From: Methylobacterium radiotolerans JCM 2831
GTDB lineage: Bacteria; Pseudomonadota; Alphaproteobacteria; Rhizobiales; Beijerinckiaceae
Assembly (NCBI RefSeq): GCF_000019725.1
Contig: NC_010517.1
Span: 1-37,743, forward strand
Length of the DNA stretch: 37,743 nucleotides
Direction of reading: 5' to 3'
Below are positions 31,853-37,743 of the stretch, piece by piece; the first letter of the stretch is position 1, and the number at the start of each line of letters is the position of its first letter. Both the position numbers and the translations under genes were made by a program. The notes under the pieces are model-generated. The model ran no database searches, had not been told where the DNA came from, and was given only the letters and a program-made list of their open reading frames with translations.

Positions 31853-32253
31853 GCCGTGGCCCCAGCCCGCGCCAAAGCGAAGCCCTCGTCGAGCCAGCCG
31901 GTCATGCCGCCCGCCATGATCTTGACGGGTCGTCCGAGTTCCGCGAGCCGCAGCGCCCCCCTGGCGGCCCCGTTACAGTGCGGCCCGGCACAGTAGGTCA
32001 CGAACACCGTGCCTTCCGGCCAATGTGCGAGCTTGGAGCGCACGATCTTGCCGTGCGGCAGGTTGATCGCGCCCGGAACATGACCGGCCGCGAACAGGGC
32101 GGGGCTGCGCACATCGAGCAGCACGAAGTCCGCTCCTTGGGCCAAGCTGTCGTGCACGTCCCAGCAATCGGTCTCAAACCCGAACTCTGCTGCAAAGTGC
32201 TCCCGGGCAAGATCGCTGGGAGCGGGCGGAACGACGGTGACTGCGGTGGGCAT
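31849..32253 (-). CDS. Rhodanese-like sulfurtransferase
   Basis: This is a 134-aa single rhodanese domain. The N-terminal signature LLDVRSPALFAAGHVPGAINLPH is followed by the active-site loop VTYCAGPHCNGA, with catalytic Cys88 and a second Cys93. The C-terminus MAGGMTGWLDEGF is the usual CH2B motif. ATG 32253 with GAGGAGG six bases upstream is the start, not 32307. A rhodanese divergent from an FtrA regulator is a recurring arrangement in proteobacteria, so the regulator likely controls it. Confidence 0.93.
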   Translation of the reverse strand: MPTAVTVVPPAPSDLAREHFAAEFGFETDCWDVHDSLAQGADFVLLDVRSPALFAAGHVPGAINLPHGKIVRSKLAHWPEGTVFVTYCAGPHCNGAARGALRLAELGRPVKIMAGGMTGWLDEGFALARAGATA

Positions 32254-32328
32254 GGTGATCCTCCTCGATCGCCCCCCAATCTCGCCCTCGCGAAGCTCGG
32301 CTTGCAATTGGCAGAAACGACAGACATC

Positions 32329-33336
32329 GTGAGGATCGTGCCAAACACCACGGGACCTCTCGCCGTCGCATTGCTCTACGACGGCCTATGCACCTTCGAG
32401 TTCGGGATCGTGGCAGAGGTCTTCGGCCTGCCTCGGCCCGAGATGGGCGAGGCTTGGTATCGCTTCGCCAGTTGCTCGATTGAGGACGGCCCGCTGCGCG
32501 CGCACGGGGGCCTCACCCTGACGCCGGACCACGGCATCGAATTGATCGATCGCGCCGACATCATCGTGGTGCCAGGTTGGAAGGGGAGCGACGAGCCGGT
32601 CCCTGAGGATCTCCGTGACCGCCTGCGCGCGGCTCATGGGCGCGGAACGCGGCTGGTTTCAATCTGCTCGGGAGCGTTCGTGCTCGCCGCCACCGGGCTC
32701 CTCGATGGTGGGACGGCGACGACCCATTGGCGCTACGCCGAGGCCCTTCGCGAGCGCTACCCCACGGTCGGGGTCGATCATGCTTCGCTTTATCGGTCTC
32801 ACGGACGCGTCTTCACCTCTGCCGGAAGTGCGGCGGGGCTCGATCTGTTGATCGAGATCGTGCGCCAGGACTTCGGCCCGGAGGCTGCGAACTCGGTGGC
32901 GCGTCGTCTCGTGATGCCCGCCCATCGCACGGGTGGGCAGGCGCAGTTTCTGGAGCGGCCGGTGCCGGTGCGGAGGAAGACCGAGGTAGCACCGTTGCTC
33001 GACCGGATGCGGGCCGAACTCGGCGGATCGTGGCCACTGACGCGCATGGCTGAGGAGTGCCGCATGAGCCTGCGCACGTTCGTCAGGCGCTTCGTGGAGG
33101 CGACGGGGTCGCCGCCAGGAGAGTGGCTTGCGGCGGAGCGGATCGAGGAGGCCAAGCGCCTGCTCGCTGCGGGTCATCTGAGCGTGGACGAGATCGCGGC
33201 TGTCGTCGGACTGGGTGGGGCCGACACGCTGCGGCACCACTTCCGCAGGCGCATCGGCATCAGCCCTGGCGAATTTCGGACCCGCTTCGGCTCTCCCCAC
33301 ACAGCACGAAGCGAAGTGCCCGTTCCGTCCGCTTAG
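32329..33336 (+). CDS. ftrA: FtrA-type AraC regulator with DJ-1/PfpI domain
   Basis: This 335-aa GlxA/FtrA-type regulator has an N-terminal DJ-1/PfpI-like domain (residues about 8-175; VALLYDGLCTFEFGIVAEVFGLPRPE, ICSGAFVLAATGLLDGGTATTHW) and a C-terminal AraC helix-turn-helix pair (WPLTRMAEECRMSLRTFVRRF, LSVDEIAAVVGLGGADTLRHHF). No ATG is available; GTG 32329 gives the family N-terminus (VRIVPNTTGPLAV). The same frame is open back to 31675, but that part overlaps the rhodanese and GNAT genes on the other strand and is not protein-like. The nucleophile elbow CSGA retains Cys. It is divergent from the rhodanese/GNAT operon with 75 bp between, its likely target. Confidence 0.92.
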   Translation: MRIVPNTTGPLAVALLYDGLCTFEFGIVAEVFGLPRPEMGEAWYRFASCSIEDGPLRAHGGLTLTPDHGIELIDRADIIVVPGWKGSDEPVPEDLRDRLRAAHGRGTRLVSICSGAFVLAATGLLDGGTATTHWRYAEALRERYPTVGVDHASLYRSHGRVFTSAGSAAGLDLLIEIVRQDFGPEAANSVARRLVMPAHRTGGQAQFLERPVPVRRKTEVAPLLDRMRAELGGSWPLTRMAEECRMSLRTFVRRFVEATGSPPGEWLAAERIEEAKRLLAAGHLSVDEIAAVVGLGGADTLRHHFRRRIGISPGEFRTRFGSPHTARSEVPVPSA

Positions 33337-33360
33337 GAGCACCCTGCAACGTCGCCCGGG

Positions 33361-33412
33361 CGACTTGGTTGGGTCGCATGCGGAAGGGCGGCTCGGTGCG
33401 GATCTTCAACCG
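33361..33412 (+). repeat. Dispersed intergenic repeat, copy 6 (diverged)
   Basis: TTGGTTGGGTCGCATGCGG is followed by AAGGGCGGCTCGGTGCGG. The core is altered but the order of blocks is kept. It lies just after the FtrA-type gene. Confidence 0.5.
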
Positions 33413-33542
33413 TCGGGTTGAGTCTGGCCAACGCATCGAAGCGGCCGATACCGTCCTGCCTGCTCACAACTGAAATGAGATCAGATTGCAGTAGCCGGCG
33501 ACCGTGTGCCCGCGATGCGGAGGCGAGATGTGACAGGCGATG

Positions 33543-33848
33543 TCAGGGGCCGGACGGGAACCGTCGGGTCGTTCTAACAAGACCCTGGACGGTGCTTAGC
33601 AGCTGCCGTAGGGCCTTATCCGAGGCCTGATCCTGCAGGCCATGCTCGGTCAGCCACCAATCCAAGTCGTCGATGGCCTCTTCGAGCTCGCTACAGAGCT
33701 GCAGGAGCCGTTCGCCGCCGGCCTGGATGTGCGGCGCGCTTGAACCGAGATCCGCGCCGCGTGCGTGCGCTGCCGCCAGATCCGCGCGCAGTCGCTCGAA
33801 TTGGTCCACACCGTGAGGTTGGGCCGGGAGGATGTGGATCTTGGCCAT
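33543..33848 (-). CDS. Small hypothetical protein downstream of the chemotaxis receptor
   Basis: This 101-aa soluble, mostly helical protein (MAKIHILPAQPHGVDQFERLRADLAAAHARG, then LLQLCSELEEAIDDLDWWLTEHG) begins 7 bp after the receptor stop on the same strand, so the two are an operon. I do not recognise a family. The helical hairpin pattern could suit a small signalling or adaptor role with the receptor, which is inference only. Confidence 0.75.
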   Translation of the reverse strand: MAKIHILPAQPHGVDQFERLRADLAAAHARGADLGSSAPHIQAGGERLLQLCSELEEAIDDLDWWLTEHGLQDQASDKALRQLLSTVQGLVRTTRRFPSGP

Positions 33849-33855
33849 GGCTTCC

Positions 33856-35529
33856 TCAGGCGGCGCGGACGGTTGCGAGGAAGCGGGCGACCTCGGCGCC
33901 GAGATGCTCGGATTGCCGCGACAGCTCGGAGGCCGCCGACAGCACCTGAGACGCCGCGGCCCCCGTCTCCTCCGAGGCCTGCGCGACGCCGGCGATGTTG
34001 CCCGTCACCGCGTTGGTGCCCGCCGAGGCCTGCGCCACGTTGCGCACGATCTCCTGCGTCGCCGCGCCCTGCTGCTCGACCGCCGCCGCGATCGACGTCG
34101 CCACATTGTCGATCTCCCGGATCCGCCCCGTGATCCCGCCGATCGCCGTCACCGCCTGCGCGGTCACACCCTGAACCTCGCCGATATGACGGCCGATCTC
34201 CTCGGTGGCCTTGGCGGTCTGCTCGGCCAGCGCCTTCACCTCGGAGGCCACCACCGCGAAGCCCCGCCCCGCGGCACCCGCCCGCGCCGCCTCGATCGTG
34301 GCGTTGAGCGCCAGCAGGTTGGTCTGGGCGGCGATCCCCGAGATCATCCCGACCATGTCGCCGATCCGCGCGGCGTTCTGGCTGAGCGCGTGAACCAGAT
34401 CGATGGTCTGGTCAGCTTCGTTCACCGCAGCCTGGGCGAGCTGGGCCGAGCCGGTCACCTGCCGGCCGATCTCCTGCACGGACGAGCCGAGTTCCTCGGC
34501 GGCGGCCGCGACCGTGTTGACGTTGGTCGAGGCCTCCTCGGCAGCGGCGGCCACGCCGGTCGATTGCGCGGCGGTCTCCTGGGCGGTGGCGGTCATCTGC
34601 TGGGCGGTGGCCTGCAGTTCGGTGGCTGAGGATGAGACCATACTGATGACGCCACCGACCGCCGCCTCGAACCCATCGGCCATCTGCCGCATGCCGGCCT
34701 TGCGCTGCTCCTCGGCCGATGCGCGAGCGAGTGCCGTCTCCTCCTCCAGCGCGCGCGTCCGGATCAGGTTGTCCTTGAACACCTGAACCGAGGCGGCCAT
34801 GTTGCCGACCTCGTCGCGACGGCTGATCCCGGGGACAGGCTGTGTCGTGTCACCAGACGCGAGGCGCTGCATCATCTCCGTGATGGAGCTGAGCGGAGCG
34901 ATAACGCCGCGGAGAACCGTGAATAGGGCGAAGCCGGCGGCTGCGATGCCGAAGATCAGGGTGAAGCCACGCAGAGCCTTCATCGTCGCCGAGAGGGACG
35001 TGAACTGGGAGTAGACGTTCTGGCTTTCTTCGATCTGCAGATCGATCAGACTCTGGATGGAGGCACTAACCGGGTCGACGGTCTGGTAGAGCCTGTCGCG
35101 CACGAATTCGGCGAGCGGGGCTCTGTCGCCTTTGGCCAGGATGTCGGAAAGTTGCTTCACGGCCGCGTTTGCGCCGACCATGGTGGCTTCCGTATCGGCG
35201 ACGAGGCGCTTCTCCCGCTCGGTCAGGCTCGTTGCGCGATAGGCGGTCCAGGTCTTGCTGATGCGCTCCCGAGCCTCGGCGACCAATGGCGGTCCCTTGG
35301 CCCACTCCATATTGCCGTTGTTGATCTTGTGCGATGTATCGACGATGTTGACCGCGTACATGTCGGCCACGATCTTGAGCTCGCGCAACGGCACGATCCG
35401 GTCGCTGTAAAGTTGGCTCATGTTATCGGTGGCTTGGTTGGCAAAATACAGTCCTAGCGCTATATTGCATATCAGCGCCAAGATCAGAGCAAAGACCGAA
35501 GTGGTCAACCGAAAGCGGATTGAATTCAT
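33856..35529 (-). CDS. Methyl-accepting chemotaxis protein
   Basis: This 557-aa receptor has a first membrane helix at about residues 10-30, then a four-helix-bundle periplasmic sensor (about 35-185), a second membrane helix near residues 188-208, and a HAMP domain containing [22 protein letters not shown] coiled-coil signalling domain of the MA type carries the hairpin tip [24 protein letters not shown], cut here to [17 protein letters not shown], and [20 protein letters not shown]. It senses an unknown ligand and feeds CheA/CheW. The C-terminus lacks a CheR-binding pentapeptide. An AT-rich leader with a 14-bp palindrome lies upstream. Confidence 0.96.
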   Translation of the reverse strand: MNSIRFRLTTSVFALILALICNIALGLYFANQATDNMSQLYSDRIVPLRELKIVADMYAVNIVDTSHKINNGNMEWAKGPPLVAEARERISKTWTAYRATSLTEREKRLVADTEATMVGANAAVKQLSDILAKGDRAPLAEFVRDRLYQTVDPVSASIQSLIDLQIEESQNVYSQFTSLSATMKALRGFTLIFGIAAAGFALFTVLRGVIAPLSSITEMMQRLASGDTTQPVPGISRRDEVGNMAASVQVFKDNLIRTRALEEETALARASAEEQRKAGMRQMADGFEAAVGGVISMVSSSATELQATAQQMTATAQETAAQSTGVAAAAEEASTNVNTVAAAAEELGSSVQEIGRQVTGSAQLAQAAVNEADQTIDLVHALSQNAARIGDMVGMISGIAAQTNLLALNATIEAARAGAAGRGFAVVASEVKALAEQTAKATEEIGRHIGEVQGVTAQAVTAIGGITGRIREIDNVATSIAAAVEQQGAATQEIVRNVAQASAGTNAVTGNIAGVAQASEETGAAASQVLSAASELSRQSEHLGAEVARFLATVRAA

Positions 35530-35578
35530 TATTCAGGCCCATTTTGCTTCTTATAGATATAATGTATGTTACTAAATT

Positions 35579-35592
35579 AAATCTTAAGATTT
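35579..35592. promoter_or_regulatory. Palindrome upstream of the chemotaxis receptor gene
   Basis: AAATCTTAAGATTT is a perfect 14-bp palindrome 50 bp before the receptor start, in a strongly AT-rich leader (35525-35595). It could be a regulator site; no matching site is seen elsewhere in the window. Confidence 0.4.
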
Positions 35593-35737
35593 TGGCCTAA
35601 TCTCTGATTGCCCAATGTTAAGATCATCAACTTCTCGGCGCTGCCTCGAACGTTCGCCGACAAGGGATGTCATTTGGATGTGTGATCTCGCCGAGGCGGT
35701 ACTTACAAGTGACAGAGGCAATATGACGGGGCGGGCT

Positions 35738-35805
35738 CGGAAGTAGGATAGCAGCTCGGGGTGGTTTTCAGCCTGTCTGCTCACCGGTCGCGAAACGCTA
35801 AAAGC
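35738..35805 (+). repeat. Dispersed intergenic repeat, copy 7 (diverged)
   Basis: It contains GCAGCTCGGGGTGGTTTTCAG, shortened here to AGCTCGGGGTGGTTTT, then GTCTGCTCACCGG and a trailing AAAAGCGGACG. The leading GGGTTGGGTCG block is degraded. It lies between the receptor and the exporter. Confidence 0.5.
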
Positions 35806-35953
35806 GGACGTGATACGGCCAAGGCTTCCCACGCAGACATTACGAGGTTAGGAATAGTCTACCTCGCGTGACTGACGCTTGAGATGGGACACCATCGGGG
35901 AGCGCGAGTGCATAGCGCCGCGCGTCTGGGCATCCTCCGGATCAGGGATGACG

Positions 35954-36586
35954 ATGCCTGAATTGAGCAACCTCCTCGCCTTCGCAGCCGTCGCGCTGGG
36001 CATGGTCCTGACGCCGGGGCCGAACATGGTCTACCTTATTTCACGTTCGATCTGCCAAAGCCGGACGGCAGGTTTGATCTCGCTCGGCGGCGTGGCGCTT
36101 GGCTTCGTCGTCTACATGCTTTGCGCCGCATTCGGCATCACAGCGCTCGTGCTGGCGGTGCCCTACGCCTACGACGCGATCCGCATCGCGGGCGCAGCAT
36201 ACCTGCTGTGGCTTGCGTGGCAGGCCGTCCGGCCCGGCGGTCGTTCACCATTTCAAGTCAAGGATCTGCCCAAGGATGGCCCAGCCAAGCTGTTCCTGAT
36301 GGGCTTCCTGACTAATCTATTGAACCCGAAGATCGCGGTCATGTATCTGTCGCTGCTGCCGCAATTCATCGATCCGGCGCGGGGCAGCGTGCTGGGCCAA
36401 GCCCTCGCTCTTGGCTCGACCCAAATTGTCATCAGCGTTCTAGTCAACGCGGCGATCGCCATCTCGGCAGGCTCCATTGCGCTGTTCCTCACGCGACGCC
36501 CGTCGTTTGCCGTTGTGCAGCGTTGGGTGATGGGGACAGTGCTGGCTGCGCTGGCCGTCAGGATGGCGACCGAAGCTCGCCGGTAA
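35954..36586 (+). CDS. LysE/RhtB-family amino acid exporter
   Basis: This 210-aa inner-membrane exporter is of the LysE/RhtB type with six hydrophobic helices. The family motif GMVLTPGPNMVYLISRS lies near residue 15, and GFLTNLLNPKIAVMYLSLLPQF is the second signature. ATG 35954 (MPELSN) has AGGG at six bases, better than ATG 35948 or the open frame to 35879. Substrate unknown, typically an amino acid or homoserine lactone-like compound. A dispersed-repeat copy follows the stop. Confidence 0.93.
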   Translation: MPELSNLLAFAAVALGMVLTPGPNMVYLISRSICQSRTAGLISLGGVALGFVVYMLCAAFGITALVLAVPYAYDAIRIAGAAYLLWLAWQAVRPGGRSPFQVKDLPKDGPAKLFLMGFLTNLLNPKIAVMYLSLLPQFIDPARGSVLGQALALGSTQIVISVLVNAAIAISAGSIALFLTRRPSFAVVQRWVMGTVLAALAVRMATEARR

Positions 36587-36633
36587 GGCCGAAACGTCTG
36601 CTTACGAGCGGCGCAGCTCGCGCCGTTCCCTTC

Positions 36634-36696
36634 CGGGTTGGGTCGCTATCGGAAGAGCGGCTCAGGGTGGAATTCGGCTGGTCTGCTTCTGGGCAA
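36634..36696 (+). repeat. Dispersed intergenic repeat, copy 8
   Basis: CCGGGTTGGGTCGCTATCGG is followed by AAGAGCGGCTCAGGGTGG and GGTCTGCTTCTGGGC. It lies between the convergent exporter and EamA genes. Confidence 0.7.
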
Positions 36697-36765
36697 GGAT
36701 GCATCGAAGCGGACGCAATGCCCGCGCTTACTCGCCCTCCGGATGGCAAAGCGTCATCCTTCCGC

Positions 36766-37725
36766 TCAGATGTCCCGCCCTTGATACATCTCAGGCGGAA
36801 TGCGCCGTCTCTGCTGACTGAAAGCCCAGACGCGGCCGTCAATGGCGGCAAGCCCGCATCCAATCAGCGCCATGCCGATAAAGTGCTGCGGAGCAAGCCG
36901 CTCGCCCAACACCAATGAGCCCAGCAGGATGGCCGACACCGGGATCAGGAAGGTGACGAGCAGAAGGTTCGTCGCTCCCGCGGTCGCCAGGATGCGAAAG
37001 TACAGCACGTAGGCGAGCGCTGTAGACAGGACCGCAATACCGACGACTGCGCCCCACACCGATGCACCCGGTAGCGGCAAGGTCCAAGGGCGGTCCGCGA
37101 CGAGGACGAGGGGCAGAAGCATGAACGCGGAGGCCGTCACCTGTCCTGTCGCCGTCGCGAGCGGCGGAATGCCCATTCGCCGGAAGCGCCGCCCGAAGAT
37201 ACCGGCGAAGGCATAGGACAGGGCCGCGCCGAGCACGGCCACCTGTGCCAGGAGGTCGGTCCCGAGCCCCGCCAGAACGGCGGGTCCGACCATCACGGCT
37301 ACGCCGACAAGCCCTATGAGCACGCCCACGAGCCGGTTGCCGGTCATCCTCTCGTCGGACGTGAAGACGTGGGCAGCGACGACCGTGAAGAGCGGTGTAG
37401 TCGCATTCAGGATGGCGGCAAGCCCTGACGCGATGTGGGTTTGGCCCCACACGATGAGGCAGAAGGGAATGGCGTTGTTGAGGAGGCCCATGCCGAAGAA
37501 GGCGGCCCAAGCCCGAGCCGTGTGTGGCATCCTCAGGCCCAGGAGTGGCATGACGGCGTTCAGGATCAACGCCGCGAGCCCGACCCGCAGGAGGACAAGG
37601 GTGAGCGGTGGCAGGGCCGAGAGCGCCACGCGTGTGAAGAAGAACGATCCTCCCCAGAGTACCGAGAGGCTGAGCAGCATCGCCCATTCGGACGCGGACA
37701 TCGTGCGGTTCACGGGCGGCGGCAT
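36766..37725 (-). CDS. EamA/DMT-family transporter
   Basis: This 319-aa membrane transporter has ten hydrophobic segments in two EamA repeats (SVLWGGSFFFTRVALSALPP at the start of repeat one; SYAFAGIFGRRFRRMGIPP in repeat two). It has the NNAIPFCLIVWGQTHIASGL motif, and ATNLLLVTFLIPVSAILLG in the C-terminal half. The substrate is not evident. A complete coding frame starts at ATG 37725, close to the window end. It is a different branch from the exporter at 30.4 kb. Confidence 0.93.
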   Translation of the reverse strand: MPPPVNRTMSASEWAMLLSLSVLWGGSFFFTRVALSALPPLTLVLLRVGLAALILNAVMPLLGLRMPHTARAWAAFFGMGLLNNAIPFCLIVWGQTHIASGLAAILNATTPLFTVVAAHVFTSDERMTGNRLVGVLIGLVGVAVMVGPAVLAGLGTDLLAQVAVLGAALSYAFAGIFGRRFRRMGIPPLATATGQVTASAFMLLPLVLVADRPWTLPLPGASVWGAVVGIAVLSTALAYVLYFRILATAGATNLLLVTFLIPVSAILLGSLVLGERLAPQHFIGMALIGCGLAAIDGRVWAFSQQRRRIPPEMYQGRDI

Positions 37726-37743
37726 GGCGGACCTTTCGCGGGT

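Noticed and set aside
31675..32328. Long N-terminal extension of the FtrA-type gene giving a 553-aa frame
   Set aside because: It overlaps the GNAT and rhodanese genes on the other strand, whose motifs are intact, and its own translation is Arg/Pro-rich without protein character.
33832..34629. A 265-codon plus-strand frame with many Gly/Arg repeats opposite the chemotaxis receptor
   Set aside because: The repeats mirror the heptad-rich receptor on the other strand.

Overview
The window looks like accessory DNA of an alphaproteobacterium in the Rhizobiales, most likely Methylobacterium or Methylorubrum. The reasons are high GC content, three Ros/MucR-type regulators, an alphaproteobacterial flagellin, a LuxI/LuxR pair of rhizobial type, a FinO/ProQ-domain gene and a winged-helix gene of a type I associate with rhizobial plasmids and islands. 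The genus is an inference from sequence feel; no database was searched.

Left block, about 1-9.0 kb: metabolic and accessory genes. These are a short-chain dehydrogenase, a membrane acyltransferase, a Tat-signal M19 dipeptidase carrying an in-frame N-terminal extension, an LD-carboxypeptidase, a small membrane protein, an IS5-type element read through a -1 frameshift, a DUF6869-like protein and a GNAT acetyltransferase. The intergenic spaces carry copies of a dispersed repeat of about 60 bp.

Middle block, about 9.0-29.0 kb: mobile and regulatory DNA. It opens with a serine resolvase next to a possible Tn3-type end and a frameshifted gene. A quorum-sensing cluster follows on the minus strand: luxR, luxI, an unannotated 56-codon gene and an IHF/HU-like gene. 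The luxI leader has palindromic half-sites and a hairpin over its ribosome binding site. Next come an HNH-type protein, two MucR paralogues, a zinc-ribbon-like small protein, a CAU-anticodon tRNA, a translationally coupled pair of tiny genes, and a flagellin with its terminator. A second resolvase precedes a replicon-maintenance cluster: parA plus a ribbon-helix-helix partner, higBA, a string of hairpins leading into a winged-helix replication-like gene, a 32-codon membrane peptide and a FinO/ProQ protein. A third MucR gene, an IS256-family element, about 1.2 kb of apparently non-coding DNA and an IS3-family element close the block.

Right block, about 29.0-37.7 kb: again metabolic and transport genes with the dispersed repeat between them. 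These are AraC regulator plus EamA exporter, GNAT plus rhodanese with a divergent FtrA-type regulator, a chemotaxis receptor with a small downstream gene, a LysE-type exporter and a second EamA transporter.

The recognisable repeat copies lie only in the two outer blocks. This suggests that the 9-29 kb segment is a separate acquisition. The most interesting regions are the FinO/structured-leader replicon module (20.2-24.2 kb) and the quorum-sensing cluster with its hidden small gene and leader structures (10.4-12.9 kb).
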